From Sulfuricella denitrificans skB26 (GTDB lineage Bacteria; Pseudomonadota; Gammaproteobacteria; Burkholderiales; Sulfuricellaceae), in NCBI RefSeq assembly GCF_000297055.2, contig NC_022357.1:682001-746000 (forward strand): a stretch of DNA of 64,000 nt, read 5' to 3'. Under the pieces are notes generated by a model that was not told the origin of the DNA, made no database searches, and saw only the letters and a program-made list of their open reading frames with translations. Position 1 is the stretch's first letter. Each line of letters begins with the position of its first letter. A program made the position numbers and the translations under genes. Of this stretch, positions 18,606 through 28,383 are shown one piece after another.

Positions 18606-19298
18606 TCATTTTTCATTGGGTTCAGGCCTGGTATTGCGGGAGCGCGTCGCCGCCGCGATGTAAACCGCGGCCAGGATGCTGAAGATGTAGGCCTGTACCA
18701 TGCCGGTCAGCAGTCCGAGCACACTCATCGCAATCGGAAAAACGAAAGGCGTGATGGTTAGCAAAATGGCCAGTATCATCGTCCCGCTCATCATGTTGCC
18801 AAACAGACGAGCGGCCAGGGCCAGAGTGCGCGAGAGCTCACTGATGATGTTGAACGGCAACATGATGAACGTCGGTTTTAGATAGGCTCTGAGGTATTCA
18901 CCCAACCCGCTCTTCTCGATGCCGAATAATGGCACAGCTACAAACACACAGATCGCCAGTGCCGTAGTGGTTGAGAGCGAACCGGTCGGCGGCTCATAGC
19001 CGGGAACGATGGTAAAGAGACTCGCCATCGCCACAAACAGGAACAAGGTACCTAGAAATCCAATATATTTCTGCGGTTGGCTCAGGCCAACTTCTGCAAT
19101 TTGTTTCGTTATCCCGGTGACGACAATTTCAAGCAGATTCTGCCAGCGGGAACGTTGCAGGCCCGTGGACAGTCTGCTGGTAACGAGTTTTGAGCCCACC
19201 GACAGCACCAACATCAGCCCCCACGTGAAAGCGATGGTGGCATTGAGCTTGAAAACCCCCTGTTGCCAAAAGATGATGTCGTCGGGACTAAGGTGCAT
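18606..19298 (-). CDS. atpB: N-type ATPase a subunit
   Basis: The membrane stator subunit with the ion half-channels, 230 residues, five or six helices. The conserved helix with the essential arginine is recognisable in ELSRTLALAARLFGNMMSGTM, where RLFGNM is the family signature. The C-terminal helix is GMVQAYIFSILAAVYIAAAT. It overlaps the end of atpR by 11 bases, placing it in the canonical N-ATPase position between atpR and atpE. Confidence 0.94.
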   Translation of the reverse strand: MHLSPDDIIFWQQGVFKLNATIAFTWGLMLVLSVGSKLVTSRLSTGLQRSRWQNLLEIVVTGITKQIAEVGLSQPQKYIGFLGTLFLFVAMASLFTIVPGYEPPTGSLSTTTALAICVFVAVPLFGIEKSGLGEYLRAYLKPTFIMLPFNIISELSRTLALAARLFGNMMSGTMILAILLTITPFVFPIAMSVLGLLTGMVQAYIFSILAAVYIAAATRSRNTRPEPNEK

Positions 19299-19599
19299 GA
19301 CTGGCCTCCTGTGCCAATTGGCAGCTCTGCGTCGCTACCCGGGTGAGCCGAGTCACGATCAGGCGCGCGATGACAAATCCGAGCAGGGCTGCCAGCAAGC
19401 GCTGCCAATTTTCCCCCGAGATAAAATAGAATCCCAATAGAACCACAAACGTCCGCAACAGCATGCTGCCGATGAACCAAAGCGCTGGCCGTCTGGATGA
19501 AACGCCATGTTGAACTGTCCACCACAGGCCGCCGAAAAAAAACGCTCCGAGAAAAATCCCCGCCCCCAATGCGAACATCAGATTCAATGGCTCATTCAT
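19288..19599 (-). CDS. atpR: N-type ATPase subunit AtpR
   Basis: A small membrane protein of 103 residues with three predicted helices (LMFALGAGIFLGAFFFGGLWW; LWFIGSMLLRTFVVLLGFYF; LLAALLGFVIARLIVTRL). It is found only in N-ATPase operons. An arginine in the second helix and one in the third are family features, thought to interact with the c ring or assist its assembly. It overlaps atpQ and atpB at its two ends. The call rests on hydrophobic pattern, size and operon position. Confidence 0.88.
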   Translation of the reverse strand: MNEPLNLMFALGAGIFLGAFFFGGLWWTVQHGVSSRRPALWFIGSMLLRTFVVLLGFYFISGENWQRLLAALLGFVIARLIVTRLTRVATQSCQLAQEASHAP

Positions 19600-19922
19600 T
19601 ATCTTTCTCCTCTGGCTCGTGAATTTCCCTGTCTTCCTTGGCCACCCAATGCCATGCGTTGAAGCAGCCCAACCCCAAGCCGAGGGCCAGCAGCATCAGT
19701 GTCCAGGAGCGTCCCCCGGGATAGTGCTGGTCCAGCCAGATGCCAAGTGCTGCGCCGAGCAGTGTGGGCAATGCCACCGACCAGCCCACCAGACCCATCA
19801 TGCCCAGGCCTGACCAGACGGTCTGCGTGACATGGCGTTGCGCCTCAATCTTGCGCGCCGCCTTTTCGCCCACTTGAAGGCTGAATTCCGTTTCGCCAGA
19901 AGCGGATTTATTTTTCGGATTT

Positions 19923-19930
<8 letters not shown>
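19592..19930 (-). CDS. atpQ: N-type ATPase subunit AtpQ (AtpI-like)
   Basis: A small two-helix membrane protein of 112 residues related to AtpI, probably an assembly factor for the c ring. The N-terminus is a charged cytoplasmic stretch (MTENPKNKSASGETEFSLQV, then VGEKAARKIEAQ). Helices follow at VWSGLGMMGLVGWSVALPTLLG and SWTLMLLALGLGLGCFNAWHW. The ATG at 19930 overlaps the atpC stop by eight bases and is preferred to 19957. Its place after atpC is diagnostic of atpDCQRBEFAG operons. Confidence 0.88.
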
Positions 19931-21774
<1,844 letters not shown>

Positions 21775-21793
21775 CTATATCCACTCTCCGGCT

Positions 21794-21988
21794 TTAACCT
21801 GCCAATTGCGCTGCAATATCGTCCAAGGCTGTGTGCATCGCCGCCAAAATAAGCGCATCTGCGGCACGCTGGTCAATCTCCGGAATATCCCAATCGAATA
21901 TCGTGCGATATTTTTCAACCAGGCTGCGCATATCCGCAACGATTTTACTGCGGTGCGCATTCAGTTCCAGTTGTTCCATTTTGCTCAT
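21794..21988 (-). CDS. 64-residue protein of unknown function at the head of the N-ATPase operon
   Basis: A soluble protein of 64 residues (MSKMEQLELNAHRSKIVADM...), probably all helical, with an amphipathic middle part (SLVEKYRTIFDWDIPEIDQR) and a C-terminal helix (ADALILAAMHTALDDIAAQ). The ATG at 21988 has AAGAGGAAACACCC upstream, a good ribosome site. That site lies inside the truncated DUF1840 frame, whose stop overlaps the start as ATGA, so the two may be translationally coupled. atpD follows after 34 bp. I recognise no family. It is a candidate accessory or regulatory peptide of the N-ATPase, purely from position. Confidence 0.6.
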   Translation of the reverse strand: MSKMEQLELNAHRSKIVADMRSLVEKYRTIFDWDIPEIDQRAADALILAAMHTALDDIAAQLAG

Positions 21989-22110
21989 GGGTGTTTCCTC
22001 TTTGAACAATAAACGGTTGCGCTGTGCCCCATCATTTTCAGCATAGTCAGCGCGATATCCCCAAATAGGGTGATGTCGGTATAGGCATCGGTTGTAAAGG
22101 TCACTAGCAT
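21985..22110 (-). pseudogene. Truncated DUF1840 gene (41 codons)
   Basis: Translation from 22110 begins MLVTFTTDAYTDITLFGDIA and continues to GHSATV. This matches the first 33 residues of the intact DUF1840 protein at 33905-34201 with four substitutions. It then diverges into VYCSKRKHP and stops. The stop TGA overlaps the ATG of the 64-residue gene. Similarity at DNA level extends about 40 bp upstream of the start codon, so the promoter/leader was duplicated as well. It is either a remnant or a short leader peptide feeding translation into the next gene. Confidence 0.75.
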
Positions 22111-22155
22111 ACAACTCTCTTCGAATGAATAATTTAGTATCTGCTTGTGCTCGCG
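22017..22155 (-). repeat. Duplicated segment, second copy at 34109-34246
   Basis: About 140 bp covering the 5' part of a DUF1840 gene and about 40 bp of its leader. It is clearly alignable with 34109-34246 (for example GCTGTGCCCCATCATTTTCA at 22021 and 34113, and GTATCTGCTTG versus GTATCTACTTG near the far end). Both copies are in the same orientation. Confidence 0.85.
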
Positions 22156-22383
22156 TTCTTAAGCACACCTTCAACGCGTGTTGACGCTTTGCAGCTTTCG
22201 AGAATATGCGTCATTGCGTGCTACTTCTGTTCGGTATCGCACCAACAAGCGCGAAATTAAGCAAAAGCATTTAGGCGTTGTTATGCTCGTGGCGCGCCTG
22301 TGACTTTCTTGCGGCCCGGCCTGGAGATACTGACGCCCACTAAGCCTGACAGGCTGTTGCCAGCATATGCCGATTTATCGAGT

Positions 22384-23277
22384 TCAGTTGTCACTCGAAG
22401 CTTCCTTCATCAGCTGGTGACGAATCGATAGCAATTCCTGTTGGCGCTTTGCATCGGTTTCGGGATAGCTCATTTTGAGCGCCTTGAATGTATCCAGAAT
22501 GATTCTGGAAACAATCAGCCGGGCGTTCTCCTTGTCGTCGGCGGGCACTATATACCAGGGTGCATTTTTGGTACTCGTTGCGCTCAGGCACGCCTCATAG
22601 GCCTGCATGTACTGTTTCCAGAATTTCCGCTCCTCAATGTCGGCAAGACAGAATTTCCAGTTTTTTTCGGGCTCGTCGATACGATCGAGAAAACGTTTGC
22701 GTTGTTCTTCCTCCGAAAGGTGAAGGAAGAACTTGATGATCCGTGTGCCGTTACGACAAAGATGCTTCTCCTGGTCCACGATGGAACGATATCGCTCCCG
22801 CCAGATGGTTTTCTCGTCGAGCAGCCCATCCGGAAGCCCCTGACCGCGGAGAATCTCCGGATGCACACGAACGATCAACACCTCCTCGTAATAGGATCGG
22901 TTGAAAATTCCGATCCGGCCGCGTTCCGGCAGGGACTGCGTGGTGCGCCAAAGAAAATCGTGTTCCAGTTCAGTCGCACTCGGATGTTTGAAACTGAACA
23001 CCTGGCAACCCTGGGGATTGATGCCGGACATCACGTGCTTGATGGCGCCATCCTTCCCAGCCGCGTCCATGGCCTGAAAAATCAGCAGCACTGCATAGCG
23101 GTTGGATGCATAGTGCAATTGTTGCAGCTCACTTAGCTCCGCCACCTGTTTTTTGAGTAGTTTTTTGTATTTCTTCTTCGATTTGTAAGCAGGTTTCACC
23201 AGCGTCGGCCACTTCTTGAGGCTGACTTTTTTGCCTTCCTTCACCCGGAAGTCCTTGGACTTTATTTCCATCATCAT
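22384..23277 (-). CDS. ppk2: Polyphosphate kinase 2 family protein
   Basis: A PPK2-type nucleotide phosphotransferase of 297 residues that uses polyphosphate to phosphorylate nucleotides (or the reverse). It has Walker A as [15 protein letters not shown] (about residues 68-82), Walker B region [20 protein letters not shown], and the lid segment with [14 protein letters not shown]. The basic N-terminal extension ([20 protein letters not shown]) is common in PPK2 enzymes that phosphorylate AMP or ADP; I cannot assign the class safely. It follows the antiporter gene on the same strand after 28 bp. With the nearby glycogen, phosphoketolase and cyanophycin genes it belongs to a reserve-polymer theme. 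Confidence 0.92.
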   Translation of the reverse strand: MMMEIKSKDFRVKEGKKVSLKKWPTLVKPAYKSKKKYKKLLKKQVAELSELQQLHYASNRYAVLLIFQAMDAAGKDGAIKHVMSGINPQGCQVFSFKHPSATELEHDFLWRTTQSLPERGRIGIFNRSYYEEVLIVRVHPEILRGQGLPDGLLDEKTIWRERYRSIVDQEKHLCRNGTRIIKFFLHLSEEEQRKRFLDRIDEPEKNWKFCLADIEERKFWKQYMQAYEACLSATSTKNAPWYIVPADDKENARLIVSRIILDTFKALKMSYPETDAKRQQELLSIRHQLMKEASSDN

Positions 23278-23305
23278 CCTTTCGTCTGTTGTCTGGAATC
23301 GCTCT

Positions 23306-24541
23306 TCAGTCGGTATCCCCTACGCTGCGAACCACCTTGCCGATGCTGAGACCCTGGACCAGGATCGAGAACACTACGACCGCGTATGTCAGTGCCAGCA
23401 CCACATCGCGCTGCGGCCCACTGGGCAAGGAAAGCGCCAGTGCGACCGAAATGCCGCCGCGCAATCCGCCCCAGGTGAGTACTTGCAACGCGCCCCGCGG
23501 CAACCTGAACACCCGGCCCAACAGAATGATGGGCGTGCCGACCGACAACAACCGCGCCGTCAGGGTGATGGCAATAACGGCCAGCGCCGCCAGCGCCAGG
23601 CTTGTCGAGAATTCGATCAGGATTACTTCGAGGCCGATCAGCACGAACAACACCGCGTTGAGTATCGAATCCAGCAGTTCCCAGAACATGTCCAGATGCT
23701 CGCGTGTCTTATGCGACATCGCCTGCGCACGACCGTGATTGCCGATGATCAGACCGGCCACCACCATCGCCAGCGGGCCAGATACATGCAGTCGATCCGC
23801 CAGAGCATATCCGCCAAGCACGGCGGCCAGCGTGATCAATACCTCTTCCTGGTAGCTGTCGATGCTCTTCAGCATGCGGTAGGTCACATATCCGAGTACC
23901 AAGCCGAACGCGATGCCGCCGCCGCCTTCTTCCAGCAGCAGCATGGCGCCATGCGCCGCAGTCGGGGCTTCGCCGCTGGCCAGCATCGCCAGCAGTAGCG
24001 AAAACAGCACCACACCGACTCCGTCATTAAACAGCGACTCGCCAGAGATGACGATTTCCAGGCTCTTGGGCGCGCCGACCGATTTCAGTATGCCCATGAC
24101 AGCAATCGGATCGGTGGGCGAAATCAATGCACCAAAAATCAGGCAGTACGTTAGCGGCAGTGCGATACCGGTGTACGGCAGGATCACCCACAGACCGAAC
24201 CCGACCAGCAGCGTCGAAGTCAGTGTGCCGAAAATCGCCAGTATGCCGACCTGCCATCTGTACGACTTCAACTCGCTTAAATCGACATGCAGCGCGCCGG
24301 CAAACAGCAGGAGCGACAGCATCCCCTGCATCAGCAATTCCGAAAAATCGACCGATGAAAGCAACGACACTTCATATTCGCGTAAGGCACCAAAGCCGAG
24401 CTTGTCCAACCCGAACAGCGCAAACGAAAGCAGCAAGGCAATACCCATGACGCCGATCGTGGTTGGCAGGCCGATAAACCGGTGGTTCAGATAGGACAGC
24501 AGTGCGGTCAATACAAGGCATGAAACGGCGACGTCGAACAT
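23306..24541 (-). CDS. Na+/H+ antiporter, CPA1 (NhaP-like)
   Basis: An inner-membrane cation/proton antiporter of 411 residues and about 12 helices. The unwound-helix motif [10 protein letters not shown] and the ion-binding [12 protein letters not shown] (Asn-Asp pair) are diagnostic of electroneutral CPA1 exchangers. The hydrophilic C-terminal domain is absent, as in short NhaP-like forms. It could create or use the Na+ gradient relevant to the N-ATPase seven kilobases away. It is followed closely by ppk2, probably in one transcript. Confidence 0.88.
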   Translation of the reverse strand: MFDVAVSCLVLTALLSYLNHRFIGLPTTIGVMGIALLLSFALFGLDKLGFGALREYEVSLLSSVDFSELLMQGMLSLLLFAGALHVDLSELKSYRWQVGILAIFGTLTSTLLVGFGLWVILPYTGIALPLTYCLIFGALISPTDPIAVMGILKSVGAPKSLEIVISGESLFNDGVGVVLFSLLLAMLASGEAPTAAHGAMLLLEEGGGGIAFGLVLGYVTYRMLKSIDSYQEEVLITLAAVLGGYALADRLHVSGPLAMVVAGLIIGNHGRAQAMSHKTREHLDMFWELLDSILNAVLFVLIGLEVILIEFSTSLALAALAVIAITLTARLLSVGTPIILLGRVFRLPRGALQVLTWGGLRGGISVALALSLPSGPQRDVVLALTYAVVVFSILVQGLSIGKVVRSVGDTD

Positions 24542-24704
24542 GGATGATTTTTCCCTCCGGTTTATCTATTTGTTCTGCACTACAGTCATGCTCATGTAAA
24601 TAAATAAGCCATGTCGTTCGCGACCGAGTCCGCTACGCCTCTTCCAACCACTTCCGCGCCTCGGTAGCAACTCCATCTCGATCAAGCGCAACGTCATGAG
24701 CGTC

Positions 24705-27095
24705 TCACCCTTCCCATTTCCAATCGCGGATCTCCGGCATGTCTTCCCCGTGTTTTTCGATGTAGGCCTTGTGATCGAGCAGCTTGTCACGCAGGAACTG
24801 TTTGGCGTAGGCGGCGCGTGAACCCAGGCTAGCCACACGGTCTATGACGTCGCCGACCAGGTGGAAGCGGTCGAGATCGTTCAATACGACCATATCAAAG
24901 GGGGTGGTGGTCGTGCCGTTTTCCTTGTACCCGCGCACGTGCAATTGCGGGTGGTTGGTGCGGCGGTAGGCCAGTCGGTGTATCAGCCAGGGGTAGCCGT
25001 GGAAGGCAAATATGATGGGCTTGTCCTTGGTGAACAGGATGTCGAAATCCTTGTCTGTCAGACCATGAGGGTGCTCGCTTCGCGGCTGCAGCGTCATCAG
25101 GTCCACCACGTTAATGACACGGATCTTCAGTTCCGGAAAGTGCTGCCGTAAAATCTTGACCGCAGCCAGCGTCTCCAGCGTCGGCACTTCCCCGCAGCAG
25201 GCCATCACTACGTCGGGATCGCCGCCCTTGTCATTGCTGGCCCATTCCCAGATGCCGATCCCGGCCGTACAGTGCTTGATGGCCGCTGCCATGTCCAGCC
25301 ATTGCGCTTCCGGCTGTTTGCCAGCAACAATCACATTGACGTAATTGCGGCTGCGCAAGCAATGGTCTGTCACCGACAGCAGGGTGTTGGCATCGGGCGG
25401 CAGATAGACGCGGATGATGTCCGCCTTCTTGTTCACCACGTGGTCGATGAAACCGGGATCCTGATGACTGAGTCCGTTGTGGTCCTGCCGCCAGACGTGC
25501 GATGAAAGCAGGTAGTTCAACGAGGCAATAGGGCGCCGCCATGGAATTTTTCTCGACACCTTGAGCCACTTGGCGTGCTGATTGAACATCGAATCCACGA
25601 TGTGAATAAACGCCTCGTAGCAGGAGAAAAAACCGTGCCGGCCAGTCAGCAGGTAGCCTTCCAGCCAACCCTCGCACTGGTGCTCGCTCAACATCTCCAT
25701 CACCCGGCCATCCGGTGCGACGTGTTCGTCGCCAGGAAGGATATCCGCCGTCGAGCAGCGGTTCGTCACTTCGAACACGGCCCCCCAGCGGTTCGACGCG
25801 GTTTCGTCCGGGCTGAAAATGCGGAAGTTGCGTGCATCGGCGTTGAGTTTGAGCACGTCGCGAATGAACTGACCCTGGATGCGCGTTGCCTCGGCCTTTA
25901 CGCCGCCGGGCTCAGGCACCTCGACCGCATAGTCGCGGAAGTCCGGCATGCGCAATTCGCGCAGCAGCATTCCACCATTGGCATGCGGGTTCGCCCCCAT
26001 GCGCCGCTCGCCTTTCGGCGCCAGCTCGGCCAGTTCCGATTTCAGCCTGCCGTTGTCGTCGAATAACTCTTCGGGCCGGTAACTCTTCATCCACTGTTCG
26101 AGTATCTTCAGGTGTTTCGGCTCGGTGGCAAAATCTGTAACCGGCACCTGGTGTGCGCGAAAGGTCCCTTCGACCGGTTTGCCGTCGACTGTCTCAGGCC
26201 CTGTCCAGCCCTTCGGCGAGCGCAGGATGATCATCGGCCAGCGCGGGCGCTCGCTGAACCCTTTGGCGCGCGCGTCGCGCTGGATGCGCTTGATCTCGGT
26301 GACCACCGCATCCAGAGTGGCGGCCATCAGCTGGTGCATCTCATCGGGGTCGTCGCCCTCGACGAAATACGGCGTGTAACCGTAGCCGCGAAAAAGCGCT
26401 TCCAGTTCGTCGTGAGAAATACGCGCCAGCACGGTGGGGCCGGCGATCTTGTAGCCATTCAAATGCAGAATCGGCAGCACGGCACCGTCGTGAACCGGGT
26501 TGAGGAATTTGTTCGAGTGCCAACTGGTGGCCATCGGGCCGGTTTCCGCCTCGCCATCGCCCACCACGCAGGCCACCATCAAGTCGGGATTGTCGAACGC
26601 GGCGCCATAGGCGTGTGACAGGGCATAGCCGAGTTCGCCGCCTTCGTTAATCGAGCCCGGAGTTTCCGGCGCGACGTGACTGGGGATGCCGCCAGGAAAA
26701 GAAAACTGGGTGAACAGCTTCTTCATGCCCTGTTCGTCCTGGGAAATGTTCGGATACACCTCGCTGTAAGTCCCCTCCAGATAAGTGTTGGCCACCAGGC
26801 CCGGCCCGCCGTGTCCGGGGCCGGTGACATCGATCACGCTCAGGTCGTATTGCTTGATGATCCGGTTGAGGTGGACATAAACAAAATTCAGGCCCGGCGT
26901 GGTGCCCCAGTGTCCCAGCAGCCTCGGCTTTACATGTTCCAGGGCCAACGGCTTTTTGAGCAGCGGATTGTCGTACAGATAGATCTGGCCAACCGACAGA
27001 TAGTTGGCGGCCCGCCAGTAGGCATTCATCTTGCGCAGAAGATCAGGTGGCAAAGGATTGCTCTTGAGCTTGGTTTTTTTCATCTTTATGGCCAT
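24705..27095 (-). CDS. xfp: Xylulose-5-phosphate/fructose-6-phosphate phosphoketolase
   Basis: A thiamine-diphosphate enzyme of 796 residues. It splits xylulose-5-P (or fructose-6-P) with phosphate into acetyl phosphate plus glyceraldehyde-3-P (or erythrose-4-P). The N-terminal ThDP domain contains [18 protein letters not shown], the conserved GPGHGGPG, and [21 protein letters not shown] (GDGE ThDP motif). The centre contains [15 protein letters not shown] and the C-terminal domain [13 protein letters not shown]. The length is typical. The start overlaps the acetate kinase stop by 10 bases, so its acetyl phosphate is used by the product of the same transcript. Confidence 0.95.
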   Translation of the reverse strand: MAIKMKKTKLKSNPLPPDLLRKMNAYWRAANYLSVGQIYLYDNPLLKKPLALEHVKPRLLGHWGTTPGLNFVYVHLNRIIKQYDLSVIDVTGPGHGGPGLVANTYLEGTYSEVYPNISQDEQGMKKLFTQFSFPGGIPSHVAPETPGSINEGGELGYALSHAYGAAFDNPDLMVACVVGDGEAETGPMATSWHSNKFLNPVHDGAVLPILHLNGYKIAGPTVLARISHDELEALFRGYGYTPYFVEGDDPDEMHQLMAATLDAVVTEIKRIQRDARAKGFSERPRWPMIILRSPKGWTGPETVDGKPVEGTFRAHQVPVTDFATEPKHLKILEQWMKSYRPEELFDDNGRLKSELAELAPKGERRMGANPHANGGMLLRELRMPDFRDYAVEVPEPGGVKAEATRIQGQFIRDVLKLNADARNFRIFSPDETASNRWGAVFEVTNRCSTADILPGDEHVAPDGRVMEMLSEHQCEGWLEGYLLTGRHGFFSCYEAFIHIVDSMFNQHAKWLKVSRKIPWRRPIASLNYLLSSHVWRQDHNGLSHQDPGFIDHVVNKKADIIRVYLPPDANTLLSVTDHCLRSRNYVNVIVAGKQPEAQWLDMAAAIKHCTAGIGIWEWASNDKGGDPDVVMACCGEVPTLETLAAVKILRQHFPELKIRVINVVDLMTLQPRSEHPHGLTDKDFDILFTKDKPIIFAFHGYPWLIHRLAYRRTNHPQLHVRGYKENGTTTTPFDMVVLNDLDRFHLVGDVIDRVASLGSRAAYAKQFLRDKLLDHKAYIEKHGEDMPEIRDWKWEG

Positions 27096-28300
27096 GTTCC
27101 TTCCTTTTTAATCGGCAGACCCAAAACGTGGCAGACCGATTTCGCGATCATCACTTCCTCATCCGTGTGCATGACTCGAACCGTAACCCTGCTGGTTTCA
27201 GAGGAGATCACGGCCGCATTCGCCACGTTGAGCTCTTCATCGATTTCGACACCCAGAAATTTCAGCCCGGCGCAGATCCGGGTGCGTACAATGGACGCGC
27301 TTTCCCCGATGCCGCCTGCGAACACCAGCGTATCCAGCCCGCTCAGCGCCGCAGCGTATGAACCGATCCACTTTTTTACCTGGTAACAAAACAGGGCTAC
27401 CGCCTCTGTAGCGCGCTCGTCGGTTGCCTCTAATGCAATCAGATCGCGCATGTCGGAACTGGTCTCGGAGATGCCGAGCAGTCCGGATTCATGATTGATG
27501 AGCCTTTTGAACTGCTGGGGGGTCAGGTTCTCGCTCTGCATCAAGTACCATGCCACGCCGGGATCCAGGTCGCCTGTCCGGGTACCCATAATCAAACCGC
27601 CAGTCGGAGTAAACCCCATGCTGGTATCGATGCTCTGACCGTCGCGAACGGCCGCCAGGCTCGCCCCGTTACCCAGGTGCGCCAGGATCACACGGCCTTG
27701 GGCTGCTTGCGTGCCGGCAACATGCGCGAGCTGTTGCATAAGATAAGCATAGGACAATCCATGGAATCCGTAGCGCTGGATCCCCATTGCATCGAAACGA
27801 CGCGGGATAGGCAAAAGCCGGGCCACGCGCGGCAAGGTGTGGTGAAACGCCGTATCAAAGCAGGCAACCTGAGGCAGCTGTGGGTAACGCCGGCGAAATG
27901 CCTCGATCAGTTCGATCTCGCGCGGAAGATGCTCCGGGTCATACGGACTGATCCGGTGCAATTCATCCAGCAATGCCTGAGAAACACGCTCGGGCTGGAT
28001 GTGTTTCATGCCATGGACCACGCGGTGCCCAACTGCCATGACGTGCGTAAAACCAACCTGCTGTTCGAGCCAGTCGATTAAAAAGTTCGCCGCCGAACCA
28101 TGATCGGCAACTTCTATGGCCAGATTGCCTTGCTGTCCTCGGGACGTATCGCTGAAAGTCAGATTCGTCCCGGGTAAACCGATGCGGTCGATTTTTCCTG
28201 TCAACCCTCGTGGTAGCGGCTCGCTGGTCTGATATAGCGCGAACTTGATGCTAGACGAACCGCCGTTGATCGTTAGCACGTTTTCCTTAGCCAGCCTCAC
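27086..28300 (-). CDS. ackA: Acetate kinase
   Basis: An enzyme of 404 residues that makes ATP and acetate from acetyl phosphate. It has the ASKHA-fold signature [13 protein letters not shown] near the N-terminus, [10 protein letters not shown], and the second signature [21 protein letters not shown]. The conserved [20 protein letters not shown] is also present. It pairs with phosphoketolase in an overlapping two-gene unit, a combination known from heterolactic and many storage-metabolising bacteria. It lies 83 bp downstream of glycogen phosphorylase on the same strand. Confidence 0.96.
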   Translation of the reverse strand: MRLAKENVLTINGGSSSIKFALYQTSEPLPRGLTGKIDRIGLPGTNLTFSDTSRGQQGNLAIEVADHGSAANFLIDWLEQQVGFTHVMAVGHRVVHGMKHIQPERVSQALLDELHRISPYDPEHLPREIELIEAFRRRYPQLPQVACFDTAFHHTLPRVARLLPIPRRFDAMGIQRYGFHGLSYAYLMQQLAHVAGTQAAQGRVILAHLGNGASLAAVRDGQSIDTSMGFTPTGGLIMGTRTGDLDPGVAWYLMQSENLTPQQFKRLINHESGLLGISETSSDMRDLIALEATDERATEAVALFCYQVKKWIGSYAAALSGLDTLVFAGGIGESASIVRTRICAGLKFLGVEIDEELNVANAAVISSETSRVTVRVMHTDEEVMIAKSVCHVLGLPIKKEGTWP

Positions 28301-28354
28301 GCTCTATCCCTTTGTTATTTTGCATGTTTCAATTCGTCCGCAGCCAGTTATTCG

Positions 28355-28369
28355 TAGCGCAATGCGCTA
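28355..28369. promoter_or_regulatory. Inverted repeat upstream of ackA
   Basis: A perfect 6-3-6 inverted repeat, TAGCGC-AAT-GCGCTA, 55-69 bp upstream of the ackA start in the short gap after glgP. It could be a protein-binding site; it differs from the GTGCG-N4-CGCAC motif found elsewhere in the window. Confidence 0.3.
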
Positions 28370-28383
28370 TACGTGTGATGAAA

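Noticed and set aside
24566-24838. 90-codon minus frame at the end of xfp
   Set aside because: It overlaps the 3' end of xfp out of frame and has a low-complexity Arg/Ser translation.
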